Of a DNA stretch of 64,000 bases, positions 1-9,971 are shown one piece after another. Below the pieces are notes generated by a model. The model did no database searches and was not told where the DNA came from. It saw only the letters and a list, made by a program, of their open reading frames with translations. This DNA comes from Vibrio penaeicida (GTDB lineage: Bacteria; Pseudomonadota; Gammaproteobacteria; Enterobacterales; Vibrionaceae). Position 1 is the first letter of the stretch. Every line of letters starts with the position of its first letter. The stretch spans positions 116,397 through 180,396 of the forward strand of contig NZ_BFAQ01000022.1 of NCBI RefSeq assembly GCF_002933855.1, written 5' to 3'. The position numbers and the translations under genes are program-made.

Positions 1-135
1 TTGAATTCTGCTTATTAATTCGATATTTATTTCGATTTTTTAAGAAAAAAGTATGAAGCAAGTACGGGTTTGTATGTGTGTACTAGAAGTGATTCAAACA
101 GGCTGGAGTGTTGCGCAAGCTATGGCTGCAATAGG

Positions 136-161
136 AAAGCACCACATAACAGTGGTGCTTT
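136..161 (-). terminator. Hairpin downstream of yfbU
   Basis: Ten-base perfect stem (AAAGCACCAC / GTGGTGCTTT) with a six-base loop, lying 47 bases past the yfbU stop. On the minus strand it is followed by only a short T run, so it is a moderate intrinsic terminator. The rest of bases 1-207 shows no convincing gene. Confidence 0.55.
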
Positions 162-207
162 GATAAAAATATCAAACGATGTGAGAGACTTAGGTCAAAA
201 AATAGGA

Positions 208-708
208 CTAAGCGTTGAAGATTTGATTAAACTCCGCCGCTGAGAGGTGATATTGACGTGGACAGCGCTTCCAAGATGCCAACATTCTTTGGTATTTTTC
301 AAGCATTGGCATTTGTGCATTGAAGTGATGCTCACCCTTGTCGAATTGAGTGTACAACCCTTCAGAGTCGACGAGAAAACGCACATAGTGAACAAGCTGT
401 GATTCACTTGCGATATCGAACCCTAAAAAGTTGAGTCTACGCTGATCAACGTTTTCTCTTTCATCGTGGTTGAGCATTTTGTTCGATTCTTGCATCGCAT
501 GGTACATTTCCATTATGTCGATAATCTCTCGACACTGCGTTTCATCCAAACAGCCATAGTCCTTATTTAGCTCTAACATCTGTAGCTCATATCCACGCTC
601 TACAATCGTTTGAAGACGTTGATACGTTTCGGCATTCTGCGGATCCATCTGCGACATTAGGTAGTATTGGTTAGACAGAATTAGTCGTTGAGCGTTCGTC
701 ATTTCCAT
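208..708 (-). CDS. yfbU: YfbU family protein
   Basis: 166-residue cytoplasmic protein. Its first 17 residues ([17 protein letters not shown]) and the following stretch with [14 protein letters not shown] and [11 protein letters not shown] match what I know of E. coli YfbU (UPF0304) almost residue for residue, and the length is normal for the family. The biochemical function is not established; over-production of the E. coli protein has been linked to cell death, but its normal role is unclear. No signal peptide or membrane segment is visible. It is a single gene with its own terminator hairpin at 136-161, and lies in the same direction as the permease and pflA behind it. Confidence 0.93.
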   Translation of the reverse strand: MEMTNAQRLILSNQYYLMSQMDPQNAETYQRLQTIVERGYELQMLELNKDYGCLDETQCREIIDIMEMYHAMQESNKMLNHDERENVDQRRLNFLGFDIASESQLVHYVRFLVDSEGLYTQFDKGEHHFNAQMPMLEKYQRMLASWKRCPRQYHLSAAEFNQIFNA

Positions 709-861
709 AGCATGGTCTCTTAAATTTTATTACTTAATCTACGAACCAGAGTAACAGCAAATATCCGTACCGAAACATGATCTCAACACATGTTTAATAA
801 GGTTTGGTTGGAGATTGAGCGGATATTTTCGTGCTACTTCGCTACTGCTAATCAGAGACTC

Positions 862-1518
862 CTACTTGGTGGGGAAAAGGTAATGCCTGTCTGAGAATAC
901 GCGCAACCATTCTGGTCGATATACGCAAAGCACCGCTAATGTCATTCCGTTAAGTAGACCTTCGGGAAATGCCATTAAGGGAATCAGCATGAAGAAGTTA
1001 TCCATTACCGTGGTGAAATCATACAAACCCAGCCAAAGATAGTAACTTCCTTTCAAAATAAGGTGTGTGCTGCCAACAAACATGGCATTGAAAAAGCCAG
1101 CGACAAAAATGAAAACGAAGACATTTTTGGGTAGATAGTGATAGCTAAGGGTGAATATGAAATAGCTTAAGAAAATAGGGATGAAGCCTGAGGTCATCAC
1201 TTGTACAGGTATATCTATTAACGGCCACTGGTTGAAAATGGCGAGCGCCCCAAAGATAGGCAGACTAAGAATGCAAGCGACTCTCCAACCAAACATCATA
1301 GTGAAAGCGGTTACACCAAGGAAGTGAATGTCTAAACCGCTTTTGACACCAGCCTTGGTTTGCCAGAGGAAAAAGAGTATTGCCAAGGTAATGATAGTGA
1401 GGTTCTGAAAAGATTTTTCACTTAGAAACTTAGGAATAAAGACATGCTTTGTATCCGCCCAACTTTGTTGTACGACAAAGGCAGTAACGGTGAGACAAAG
1501 AAACTGAAGTATCGACAT
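862..1518 (-). CDS. CbiM-like energy-coupling permease, orphan
   Basis: 218-residue integral membrane protein with about six hydrophobic segments. The pattern LDIHFLGVTAFTMMFGW near residues 62-78 and the C-terminal FPEGLLNGM resemble the CbiM/NikM family of energy-coupling-factor permeases, which form the substrate channel for cobalt or nickel. The N-terminal metal-chelating motif (MHI-x-x-G) of true CbiM/NikM proteins is absent: this protein begins MSILQFLCLT. No ATPase (CbiO) or T-component (CbiQ) gene is adjacent. Substrate is therefore unknown. Family assignment is moderately sure; a metal transport role is inference only. It lies between yfbU and pflA, all on the minus strand. Confidence 0.65.
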   Translation of the reverse strand: MSILQFLCLTVTAFVVQQSWADTKHVFIPKFLSEKSFQNLTIITLAILFFLWQTKAGVKSGLDIHFLGVTAFTMMFGWRVACILSLPIFGALAIFNQWPLIDIPVQVMTSGFIPIFLSYFIFTLSYHYLPKNVFVFIFVAGFFNAMFVGSTHLILKGSYYLWLGLYDFTTVMDNFFMLIPLMAFPEGLLNGMTLAVLCVYRPEWLRVFSDRHYLFPTK

Positions 1519-1628
1519 ATTGTAATTCCTAAGGGCACGAATATGGGTGGATATGTCCCTAAACGTCTCAAAATCGTGAGTTGAGTGCCATTAGCTCTAT
1601 ACTTGAGGTAACTTGAGTATCAATACAA

Positions 1629-1652
1629 TAAAGCCAGCATTATGCCGGCTTT
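1629..1652 (-). terminator. Terminator of pflA
   Basis: Inverted repeat AAGCCAGCAT-TATGCCGGCTT with one internal mismatch, about 50 bases past the pflA stop. Read on the minus strand the stem is followed by TTTATTG. Plausible intrinsic terminator. Confidence 0.6.
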
Positions 1653-1699
1653 GTTTATGAAAGATTACTTGGGTATAGCACATAAGGCTTATGTGAAAA

Positions 1700-2440
1700 C
1701 TAGTATTTCACATTGTCGTTATATTGCTCAAGTATTCCTTTGATCGTATCCATTGTCTCTTTAGGTGGAGGATTGACACCTTCGAGTGGGTAGTCGTGCC
1801 CTAACGCTTCCCATTTATGAGCGCCCAATTTGTGGTATGGCAATAACTCCACTTTTTCGATGTTATCCATATCTTGAATAAACTCACCGAGCATATGTGC
1901 AGCCTCTTCGTCGTCTGTGTAACCAGGGACAACGACGTATCGAAGCCAAGTTTTCTGCCCAATTTTATGAAGATAACGTGCGAAATCTAATGTGCGTTTG
2001 TTTGAAACACCAATAAAATCCTGATGAATCGCATCTTTCATATGCTTGATATCGAGCATGACAAGATCTGAGGCTTCAAGTACTTCATCAACAACATCAG
2101 TATGTTTCCGAATATACCCGTTAGTATCCAAACAGGTATGCATCCCTTCTGCTTGAGCAGCTCGGAAAAAGTCGCGTACAAATTCAGGTTGAAGCATGGC
2201 TTCGCCCCCTGAGCAGGTGACCCCACCACCAGAAGCTCTCATGAAGTGCTTATAGGATTTTGCTTCGCTAATGATTTCCTCTACGCTGACAACTTTGCCA
2301 TCGTGAGTGTCCCACGTGTCTCGGTTATGGCAATACTTACAGCGCATTAAACAGCCTTGGAGAAACACAATAAAGCGGATTCCCGGACCATCCACCGTGC
2401 CACAAGATTCGAAAGAATGAATACGACCAGTAGTAGACAT
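1700..2440 (-). CDS. pflA: Pyruvate formate-lyase activating enzyme
   Basis: 246-residue radical SAM enzyme that abstracts hydrogen from the glycyl-radical glycine of PflB and so switches on anaerobic pyruvate cleavage. The [4Fe-4S] motif CxxxCxxC is at C30, C34 and C37 ([16 protein letters not shown]). The SAM-binding glycine stretch ([13 protein letters not shown]) is near residues 71-83. Length and sequence fit enterobacterial PflA. It is separated from its substrate gene pflB by lpxR-like and chemoreceptor genes and has its own upstream region, so it is probably transcribed independently. The ATG is preceded by a weak AAGAGA ribosome binding site. Confidence 0.96.
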   Translation of the reverse strand: MSTTGRIHSFESCGTVDGPGIRFIVFLQGCLMRCKYCHNRDTWDTHDGKVVSVEEIISEAKSYKHFMRASGGGVTCSGGEAMLQPEFVRDFFRAAQAEGMHTCLDTNGYIRKHTDVVDEVLEASDLVMLDIKHMKDAIHQDFIGVSNKRTLDFARYLHKIGQKTWLRYVVVPGYTDDEEAAHMLGEFIQDMDNIEKVELLPYHKLGAHKWEALGHDYPLEGVNPPPKETMDTIKGILEQYNDNVKY

Positions 2441-2633
2441 GAGCTAATCTCTTAGGAATTATTTATTGTCATTTTATTACAAAATAGCAGCGTACCCTAG
2501 GAAAAACTGAGGTTATTTGGTCTTAAGACGGAAAATTTTTTTTAGCGAAATATAGTCAATATAAATGACGAACATCTAAGGTGGAAATGATTCCTATTAA
2601 CAATGGGTTTCAATGATAAAGGTATAAAAAACA

Positions 2634-3611
2634 TTAGAATACCCAGAAGAGAGAAACGGACCCGTTAGCATGAAAACGTGCTTGGTCCTCCTTGAAATCT
2701 GGCGTTTTTAGGGAATAAGTGAGTGATGCACCAATTTCTTTGTAGTGCGCTAGAGCGCCTAAAACGGCAGTAGACTGTAAGTGAGTTACAGAAACATGTG
2801 GAACTAGAGGTGGGCGCTTTCCTGTAATCGTGATGTCGTTAAAGCGATATCGAGCTTCTAACCCAGTAAAAACAAACCACCCAGTGCGACCATAATCTAA
2901 ATGAAGTCGATGTGCTGGGTTATCGTATTTAACTTCAGCAGAACCAAAAGTATTGGCGAGATCTGCGCCCATTCGCCACATCACTCCGCTGCCTATTTCG
3001 GTTCGAAAGTTTCCTAGCGCTATGCGGTTTATCCAATTGACTTCAGATTCGTGATTTTCAAAATATCCAGTGTTTCTATGAAGTAAGTTTTGTTGCGTGT
3101 ACCCCAATTGGTAAACCCAAGGTTCTTCAATTTGGTATGCCCAACCTTGAGGGCGAGCAGAGCCTATTAGATCGTGAACAAAAACTTGCGCAGAATCGGC
3201 TTGAGCATTTTTTCCCATGGTTCCGAGCATAGCGTGTAGGGATTGATGTTTTTCGGTTGTTCTTGCGATCAGTGAGCCACTGATAAAACTGATTCCAGAG
3301 TATGGGCGTTCATTCATCTTTGGTGTGGTGGATTCAATATCAGTGGGAGTCCATAGTTTTTGGCCAATGTTTAGATTCCAAAAGTAGCGAGCGTCGCTAT
3401 CCCCAAAACCTATTATGTTTAAGTTATGGCTTTGTTTATTGAAGTCGATTGGAGCCAATTCAGACAGAATACCCAGCTGAATACCACTACTGTAATCCTC
3501 ATCGCTCCTTACTAGAGAGTCATTGTCCATCGTGAGAGATAAGTGCGATTTGGCTTGCGCAGTCAAAGATGACAGCGACAGTAAAATAATGGGAATCCAG
3601 ACAGTCTTCAT
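2634..3611 (-). CDS. lpxR: LpxR-like lipid A 3'-O-deacylase, outer membrane
   Basis: 325 residues. A signal peptide (MKTVWIPIILLSLSSLTAQA) is followed by a predicted beta-barrel ending in the outer-membrane signature FWVF. The LpxR (DUF2219) landmarks are present: N30-D31 in TMDNDSL, the SDEDYSSG loop at about 36-43, and H146 in VFVHDLIG. After removing 20 residues these fall at N10, D11 and H126, close to the catalytic N9, D10 and H122 of Salmonella LpxR. The enzyme removes the 3'-acyloxyacyl group of lipid A in a calcium-dependent way. It is divergent from the chemoreceptor gene. Activity is inferred; some family members have unknown substrates. Confidence 0.85.
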   Translation of the reverse strand: MKTVWIPIILLSLSSLTAQAKSHLSLTMDNDSLVRSDEDYSSGIQLGILSELAPIDFNKQSHNLNIIGFGDSDARYFWNLNIGQKLWTPTDIESTTPKMNERPYSGISFISGSLIARTTEKHQSLHAMLGTMGKNAQADSAQVFVHDLIGSARPQGWAYQIEEPWVYQLGYTQQNLLHRNTGYFENHESEVNWINRIALGNFRTEIGSGVMWRMGADLANTFGSAEVKYDNPAHRLHLDYGRTGWFVFTGLEARYRFNDITITGKRPPLVPHVSVTHLQSTAVLGALAHYKEIGASLTYSLKTPDFKEDQARFHANGSVSLFWVF

Positions 3612-3886
3612 ATCAATGTCGACTCCTTAGTGGGTGAACTCAATACAGGCAATGTGAAACTTTTTCAACTTTTATGCAATAAATCAAGTAAGTGGAAGTG
3701 AATAACTTTTTGCAAAAAGAGACATGTGTAGAATTTTGAAATAATTAATGATGCATTTGTCAATAATCAAATGTTAGAAAATTGTAAATTAAACTAAAGT
3801 GTCGTCGTATACTTAATAGTACTTTCGAACATTGAATGTTCCCACATTGGCTTATTAGTCTGAATTCCAAAGTAGAGGAGGGAGTG

Positions 3887-5767
3887 ATGACAAGTTTTGC
3901 GCTCTCACAGAAGCAAAAAGTATGGATATACCTAGCAGCACTGATGGTAGGTTTTGCTGGGTTATCGGTGTTTATTTCAATAAAAATCAGCTCGGTAACT
4001 AATCAGTATCAAAATCAGGGGCATATTCACGAAGGCGTTGCCGAAATCGGTCAAACGCAAGTTAGTTTATTGGATTTGGCGGCGCGCTTAAACAATATGA
4101 CTGGAGAGCAGGTCGAAGAAATTAACGCCATGCTTGAAGATATTTCTCAAAAGGCATTGGGGAAAAAAACGATGCTAGCTGAGGTTGGGCTGCACGATGG
4201 AGCGGAAAGCTTTGTTCAGACTATTTCGGCGTATCAACAAGCATTAACGCCATGGTTAGCGATAAGGCAAGAGATGGGGTTCAATGTTGATGACGGAAAA
4301 TTGGGTGAACTAAAACAGTTAGCCAATACCATAGAAGCAAAGATTGCTGAAACAGGAATGGTGAGCATCAACTCCGATTTTCAGAACATGGTGAAGACTC
4401 AGCAAACTTATCTTTTGCAACCCAATGAAGAAAATCTAAAGTACTTCAACCGTGCGTTGGCATTGTTTATCAATATGTCAAATTCATACGCAATGCTCGA
4501 CTTATATGAAAAGGAAGTGGAGCTATTTAAAGCGCATTCTGCTCGTGTTAGCGAATTATCCGTTGAACTAGAGTCCGTCGAAGAATCACTCTTTCAAAGA
4601 CAAAAAGATGTGCAAACTGTCGTTAGTCAGTTAGGTGATAAAATGAATGTGATCAGCGCGGAGTTTGGGCAGGCCGCACAGCAAACGTCTTCTACAGTGC
4701 AACTTTCTACACTGATTGCTTGCTTCGTTTTAGCTTTGTTTACTTTGTTTATTTTTGTATCGCAGAACATCTCCATATCACGAGCGTTGAAAAAGGTAAC
4801 GCAGATTCTCGAGCTTGTTTCCAACGGGGATTTATCTCAGAGAATGCCCGTTTCGAACAACAAAAATGATGAATTCAATCGTTTGGCACTCAACATCAAT
4901 CAAGCCTGTGAAAATTTGGGTAAGTTGGTCAAAGGCGTGCAGCACAGTAGTAATGCTCTAGCATCTAATGCAAATGAATTAAATTCTGGGCTGGATGATT
5001 TAGTGGCAAGTCAGCACTATGTTGTGGGTCAAACTCAAGTATTGGCTTCGGCAACGGAGGAAGTAAGCGTTACTACTCAAGAAGTATCAAGCAGTCTGGA
5101 TTTAGTGGTGCAAGTGAGTGAAAAGTCCAGTGACTCAGCTCAAGAGGGGGCAACGATCATAACCAGCGCAATAGATTCGTTAGAGGATATTGGGAAAATA
5201 CTTGGAAGTGCAGCGACTCACATCAATGCTCTTGAGGATGCTTCTTCAAAAGTGGATTCCGTTATGGATATTATTAATGGTATCGCTGAACAAACCAATT
5301 TGCTTGCGCTGAATGCCGCGATCGAAGCTGCACGAGCGGGTGAGCAAGGCAGAGGTTTCGCTGTTGTAGCAGATGAAGTTCGAAGCTTAGCCGTGAGAAC
5401 TGTTGATGCTGTCGCCGAAATATCAGGCACGATTGAAACCATGAAAAAAGAGAGTGCTGAAGTGATTCAATACATTGGGCAGTCCGAATCGTCCATGCAG
5501 CAGGGTCGAGAAAAAGGCCATGAAGCGATGGAAGCATTGAAGTTGATTACCGAGCAAGTCAGCGAGGCTACGGAACAAACCGAGCGAATTTCATCATCAA
5601 TTAAAGAGTTGGCAACCACAAGTCAATCCATGGCGGATAGTATGTCTCAAATTTCTTCCTCAATGAGCACAATTGAAGAAAATAATACCCAGCTTAGAGA
5701 GGCGAGTAGTCGAGTAGATGAACGATCTGGTGTATTAATTAAAGAATGCAACCAATTTGCAGTTTAG
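3887..5767 (+). CDS. Methyl-accepting chemotaxis protein
   Basis: 626-residue membrane chemoreceptor. TM1 is near residues 11-31 ([18 protein letters not shown]), followed by about 240 mostly helical periplasmic residues, TM2 ([18 protein letters not shown]) near 273-292, a HAMP domain, and the conserved cytoplasmic hairpin tip [19 protein letters not shown] with [15 protein letters not shown]. The ATG at 3887 is chosen because a strong GAGGAGGG site sits just upstream; an in-frame ATG at 3836 has no such site. Ligand unknown. Lying between pflA and pflB and convergent with pflB, it may sense a signal tied to fermentative metabolism, but that is only inference from position. Confidence 0.93.
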   Translation: MTSFALSQKQKVWIYLAALMVGFAGLSVFISIKISSVTNQYQNQGHIHEGVAEIGQTQVSLLDLAARLNNMTGEQVEEINAMLEDISQKALGKKTMLAEVGLHDGAESFVQTISAYQQALTPWLAIRQEMGFNVDDGKLGELKQLANTIEAKIAETGMVSINSDFQNMVKTQQTYLLQPNEENLKYFNRALALFINMSNSYAMLDLYEKEVELFKAHSARVSELSVELESVEESLFQRQKDVQTVVSQLGDKMNVISAEFGQAAQQTSSTVQLSTLIACFVLALFTLFIFVSQNISISRALKKVTQILELVSNGDLSQRMPVSNNKNDEFNRLALNINQACENLGKLVKGVQHSSNALASNANELNSGLDDLVASQHYVVGQTQVLASATEEVSVTTQEVSSSLDLVVQVSEKSSDSAQEGATIITSAIDSLEDIGKILGSAATHINALEDASSKVDSVMDIINGIAEQTNLLALNAAIEAARAGEQGRGFAVVADEVRSLAVRTVDAVAEISGTIETMKKESAEVIQYIGQSESSMQQGREKGHEAMEALKLITEQVSEATEQTERISSSIKELATTSQSMADSMSQISSSMSTIEENNTQLREASSRVDERSGVLIKECNQFAV

Positions 5768-5796
5768 TCACTTGGGTATATGTCTATTAGAAACGC

Positions 5797-5832
5797 AAAA
5801 AAAGCCCCCGAATTTTCGGGGGCTTGTATTTT
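5797..5832. terminator. Bidirectional terminator between chemoreceptor and pflB
   Basis: Stem AAGCCCCCGA / TCGGGGGCTT with A runs on the left and T-rich sequence on the right, placed between two convergent genes. It should end transcription from both sides. Confidence 0.88.
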
Positions 5833-5844
5833 AGAGCTCAGTGA

Positions 5845-8121
5845 TTATAGAGATTCAGTGAAAGTACGAGCAATAACGTCTTTCTGCTGTTCAGTGGTCA
5901 GAGAATTGAAACGAACAGCGTAGCCCGATACACGGATTGTTAGCTGAGGGTAGTTCTCTGGGTGCTTAACAGCATCTTCTAGCGTTTCACGGTTAAGAAC
6001 ATTCACGTTCAAGTGCTGTCCACCTTCAATGCCTGTTTCATGGTGGAAGTAACCATCCATAAGGCCGGCAAGGTTAGCACGTTGTGAATCTTCTTCTTTA
6101 CCAAGTGCGTTTGGTACGATTGAGAATGTGTAAGAGATACCATCTTTCGCATCAGCAAACGGAAGTTTACCTACTGATGTTAGAGAGGCGACTGCACCTT
6201 TCTCGTCACGACCGTGCATTGGGTTAGCACCTGGAGCAAACGGAGCACCAGCTTTACGACCATCTGGTGTAGTACCTGTCTTCTTACCGTATACCACGTT
6301 AGAAGTGATAGTTAGGATAGATTGAGTTGGTACTGCATCGCGGTAAGTCTTAAGCTTACGGATTTTCGCCATGAAGTTAGAAACAAGTTCACATGCCATG
6401 TCATCAACACGTGAATCATTGTTACCAAATTTCGGGTAATCGCCTTCGATTTCGAAATCGATAGCAATGCCGTCTTCATCACGGATTGGTTTAACTTTAG
6501 TGTGCTTAATCGCAGACAAAGAATCGGCAGCAACAGATAGACCAGCGATACCGCAAGCCATGGTGCGTCGAACATCACGATCGTGAAGTGCCATCAGAGC
6601 AGCTTCATAGCTGTACTTATCGTGAGAGTAGTGGATAGCATTCAGAGCTGTTACATACTGTTTTGCTAACCAATCCATTAGGTTGTCTAGACCTGCCCAA
6701 ACTTTATCGAAGTCTAGGTACTCTTCAGTCATTGGTTCGCTCTTCGGGCCAACCTGCATCTTCAGTTTCTCATCAACACCACCGTTGATAACGTAAAGAA
6801 GTGTTTTCGCAAGGTTTGCACGAGCACCAAAGAACTGCATGTGCTTACCGATGATCATTGGAGATACACAACATGCGATAGCGTAATCATCGTTATCGAA
6901 GTCTGGACGCATTAGATCATCATTTTCGTACTGGATAGAAGAAGTATCGATAGATACCTTCGCACAGAACTTCTTAAAGCCTTCAGGTAATTCCTCAGAC
7001 CAAAGTACAGTGATGTTTGGCTCTGGAGAAGGTCCCATAGTGTATAGCGTATTTAGGAAACGGAAGTTAGTACGTGTAACTAATGTACGACCATCAACAC
7101 CCATACCACCCATAGATTCTGTTGCCCAGATAGGGTCGCCAGAGAATAACTCATCGTACTCAGGAGTACGTAGGAAGCGAACCATACGCAGCTTCATTAC
7201 GAAGTGGTCGATCATTTCCTGAGCTTGTTCTTCTGTGATGATGCCCGCTGCGATATCACGCTCTACGTAAACATCAAGGAACGTAGAAGTACGTCCTAGA
7301 GACATTGCCGCACCGTTCTGAGATTTAACTGCAGCTAGGTAACCAAAGTAAGTCCACTGAATCGCTTCTTGAGCAGTAGTCGCAGGAGCCGAAATGTCAT
7401 AGCCATATGAAGCGGCCATTTCTTTTAGCTGACCTAGTGCACGATGTTGTTCTTGAATCTCTTCACGAAGTTGCATTGTCATTTGCAAATCTTCACCAGA
7501 CTCAAGTTGATCTTGAGTAGAGTGGAATTGAGCAACTTTGTCTTTGATTAGGAAATCTACACCGTACAGTGCAACGCGACGGTAATCACCGATGATTCGA
7601 CCACGACCGTATGCATCTGGAAGACCCGTTAGAACACCAGACTTACGACATTTTAGGATGTCTGGAGAGTAGACATCAAAAACACCTTGGTTATGTGTTT
7701 TACGGTATTCCGAGTAGATTTTAGAAACTTGCGGGTCAAGAGTGCGACCATATGCTTTACAAGAACCTTCGATCATACGTACGCCGCCATTAGGCATGAT
7801 TGCACGCTTAAGCGGAGCTTCTGTTTGAAGGCCTACGATAGTCTCAAGATCTTTATTGATGTAACCAGCATCGTGTGAAGTGATGGTAGAGATAACAGAA
7901 GTATCGAAATCAACAGGAGCGTGAGTGCTGTTTTCTAGCTTAATGCCTTCCATTACTTTAGCCCAAAGCGTATTGGTTGCTTCAGTGCCTTCAGATACTA
8001 GGAAAGATTCGTCGCCTTCATATGGCGTATAGTTCTTTTGAATGAAATCACGAACGTTAACTTCGTTTTGCCAGTCACCTTCAGCAAAACCTTCCCAAGC
8101 TTTAGCAAATTGCTCTGCCAT
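5845..8121 (-). CDS. pflB: Pyruvate formate-lyase (formate C-acetyltransferase)
   Basis: 758-residue glycyl radical enzyme converting pyruvate and CoA to acetyl-CoA and formate under anaerobic conditions. The adjacent catalytic cysteines are C417-C418 (IACCVSPM) and the radical glycine is G733 in RVSGYAVRF, matching C418/C419 and G734 of E. coli PflB. Length is normal. The start has a AAGGTAGGT site immediately before the ATG. Upstream, where many bacteria have the formate channel gene focA, this genome instead has a DUF3360-type transporter that ends in its own strong terminator, so pflB must use a promoter in the 260 bases between. PflA at 1700-2440 is the activator. Confidence 0.98.
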   Translation of the reverse strand: MAEQFAKAWEGFAEGDWQNEVNVRDFIQKNYTPYEGDESFLVSEGTEATNTLWAKVMEGIKLENSTHAPVDFDTSVISTITSHDAGYINKDLETIVGLQTEAPLKRAIMPNGGVRMIEGSCKAYGRTLDPQVSKIYSEYRKTHNQGVFDVYSPDILKCRKSGVLTGLPDAYGRGRIIGDYRRVALYGVDFLIKDKVAQFHSTQDQLESGEDLQMTMQLREEIQEQHRALGQLKEMAASYGYDISAPATTAQEAIQWTYFGYLAAVKSQNGAAMSLGRTSTFLDVYVERDIAAGIITEEQAQEMIDHFVMKLRMVRFLRTPEYDELFSGDPIWATESMGGMGVDGRTLVTRTNFRFLNTLYTMGPSPEPNITVLWSEELPEGFKKFCAKVSIDTSSIQYENDDLMRPDFDNDDYAIACCVSPMIIGKHMQFFGARANLAKTLLYVINGGVDEKLKMQVGPKSEPMTEEYLDFDKVWAGLDNLMDWLAKQYVTALNAIHYSHDKYSYEAALMALHDRDVRRTMACGIAGLSVAADSLSAIKHTKVKPIRDEDGIAIDFEIEGDYPKFGNNDSRVDDMACELVSNFMAKIRKLKTYRDAVPTQSILTITSNVVYGKKTGTTPDGRKAGAPFAPGANPMHGRDEKGAVASLTSVGKLPFADAKDGISYTFSIVPNALGKEEDSQRANLAGLMDGYFHHETGIEGGQHLNVNVLNRETLEDAVKHPENYPQLTIRVSGYAVRFNSLTTEQQKDVIARTFTESL

Positions 8122-8388
8122 GACATACCTACCTTTTTAGTAGTAAAAAACCGTACTGTCTTCGCCGTTGAGCCAGCTATCCTTTTCTTAAGGAGCAGTA
8201 CACTCTAATTAATAACAATATGAATAGTCTCGATTTTTCTTTATGAAACCATGCATGTTGTTACTGGTTATTCATTTTTATCTACAAGTTGAAAAGTACT
8301 TTCTCTCTTCTTCGTTTCTTAGAATAGGCTAAAATATTTTTGCAAACCTTAAACTAAATCAATAAATATCAAAAAAAGTTGATAAAAA
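8122..8388 (-). promoter_or_regulatory. pflB upstream region
   Basis: About 265 AT-rich bases between the terminator of the upstream transporter gene and pflB; the pflB promoter must be here. I looked for FNR sites (TTGAT-N4-ATCAA) and found only partial matches, the best being TTGATATTTATTGA near 8356-8375 on the minus strand. No confident regulatory site can be named. Confidence 0.4.
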
Positions 8389-8413
8389 GTGGGTGACAAA
8401 GCTTGTCACCCAC
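8383..8413 (-). terminator. Terminator of the DUF3360-type transporter gene
   Basis: Eleven-base perfect stem (GTGGGTGACAA / TTGTCACCCAC) with a three-base loop, followed on the minus strand by TTTTT. Sits 14 bases past the stop of the 514-residue transporter gene and isolates it from pflB. Confidence 0.88.
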
Positions 8414-8426
8414 AAAATATTTTAAT

Positions 8427-9971
8427 TTATAACCAAGATGTAAGTCCGTATTGGCTTTCTAGCATACCAACTGCCAGCATAGCAACTAGGCAGATAACGA
8501 GTACACCACCAGGGATCACAACTCTATCTATAAAAGAAAGTTTCTTTGAACGTTCTTTGTCACCAATAAGACCGTTGTTGTCTAGCAACATCGTGATTGC
8601 CCAAGCAAGTACAGGGTTAACAACTGCGCTGCCAAAAATACAGATACCAGCAGCTTGTGAGTCTTTGGTGTCCTTAACCATTTGCATACCTGCTTCAAGA
8701 AGCGGAAGGAATACACCAACTAACAGTGCTACTCGCATAACTGGCGGCCAAACCGCTACATCCATTGGGAAACCAAGAATGGCTACAATGATACACAGTG
8801 AACCAAGCAATATAGCACCCGCAGGAATTGGACGTTTAGCAATGGCTGCTGGGATCATGTATGTCCCCCAAGATGACGTGATGTTACCGCCACCGACGGC
8901 TGTTCCAACCATTTGGCGAACAGAGCACATTGTCATAGTGTCATCTACATCCATCAGTACTCTGTTTGTACGTTTTGGGTAGTTTAATTCTTGGAAAATT
9001 CGGTGCCCAAGGAAATCTGGTGACCACATCGCAACAGCTAGAATGGCGAAAGGCAATGAAGCAATGAAATGCTGCATGGTAGGTAAACCTAATTGCCAAC
9101 CTGTTTCTGTGCTTCCCCACCAATAAACAGGGTTTAGGTTAGGTAAGCCCATTTCTGTTTCAAATTTAAGGTCGAAACTTGCTCCCAGTGCTAGTGCAAT
9201 CACCAAACCGACGGCAGCACACACAGGTATGGCTAACCAGCGCATGTTGATTTTCGCAAGAAACGCATAAATAACGATGGTTACCGCCAGCACAACTAAA
9301 CCAACGTAACCCATGCTACCAGCCGCAACATCTGCCGATTGCAGGCCTGTCGCCCAGCTTTGGATAGAACCGATTTGGCTCATGGTTCCAGTAAAGCCGA
9401 GGAATATGAGTAAGCCCCCGGCGGTGCCTTCTGAGGTGAGGTTAACCAGTTTTGAACCTCCCTTGAAATAGCTGAGAAGGAGACCAAAGACACCAAGAAG
9501 AATTGCGAGAGCAAGAGGGTGAGCACCGGCAAGAGCAATCGTACCGATTAGCGGAATCATTGGACCGTGGTTACCGGCTAAGTTTGCTCTAGGGTTTATA
9601 AATCCAGAAGCCAGAATACAAAAAAGAAGAGCGGGAATGAGCATTTCTACTCGTGCGACTTCAATGGCAAACTCTTTACCGAGATTCACATGGTCCCAAG
9701 CAGCAGTAAGACCATCTGCCCACGACATCATTACGGCGGAGTACATTGCGATAATGCCAATGGTGCCCGCTAATGCAGGGACTAGATCCTCAAGTTCAAA
9801 GCGGAAGTCACGACCAGGTAGGTTCAAACCGTAGCGGCGAGGCTTCATTATTTGAAGCTCGTGATCTAGGTAATCGGAACGACTGTCGAATTCTGAAGCT
9901 GGTCTATGCAGTTCGCTATAGCTTTTTTCATCTATCGCGTCTGAGTTGTCTTTATGGACGGCGTCGGACAT
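8427..9971 (-). CDS. DUF3360-type multi-span membrane transporter
   Basis: 514-residue inner membrane protein with a hydrophilic N-terminal tail of about 80 residues and then roughly 12-14 hydrophobic segments. I recognise it, with moderate confidence, as the DUF3360 family of Vibrio and related marine bacteria, distantly like the SulP/nucleobase permease fold: note NLAGNHGPMIPLIGTIA and SEGTAGGLLIFLGFTG. No substrate has been assigned to my knowledge. Its position directly upstream of pflB, where focA sits in enterobacteria, and a candidate FNR box 189 bases upstream (10160-10173), make export or uptake of a fermentation-related anion an attractive guess, nothing more. It has its own terminator. 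Confidence 0.7.
   Translation of the reverse strand: MSDAVHKDNSDAIDEKSYSELHRPASEFDSRSDYLDHELQIMKPRRYGLNLPGRDFRFELEDLVPALAGTIGIIAMYSAVMMSWADGLTAAWDHVNLGKEFAIEVARVEMLIPALLFCILASGFINPRANLAGNHGPMIPLIGTIALAGAHPLALAILLGVFGLLLSYFKGGSKLVNLTSEGTAGGLLIFLGFTGTMSQIGSIQSWATGLQSADVAAGSMGYVGLVVLAVTIVIYAFLAKINMRWLAIPVCAAVGLVIALALGASFDLKFETEMGLPNLNPVYWWGSTETGWQLGLPTMQHFIASLPFAILAVAMWSPDFLGHRIFQELNYPKRTNRVLMDVDDTMTMCSVRQMVGTAVGGGNITSSWGTYMIPAAIAKRPIPAGAILLGSLCIIVAILGFPMDVAVWPPVMRVALLVGVFLPLLEAGMQMVKDTKDSQAAGICIFGSAVVNPVLAWAITMLLDNNGLIGDKERSKKLSFIDRVVIPGGVLVICLVAMLAVGMLESQYGLTSWL

Noticed and set aside
8356..8375. FNR-like site upstream of pflB
   Set aside because: Only one half fits TTGAT-N4-ATCAA; the other half deviates, so I could not call it.
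8389..8982. 197-codon open frame on the plus strand inside the DUF3360-type transporter gene
   Set aside because: It is antisense to a clear membrane protein gene, has a Ser/Thr/Ile-rich composition typical of reversed hydrophobic codons, and no ribosome binding site.
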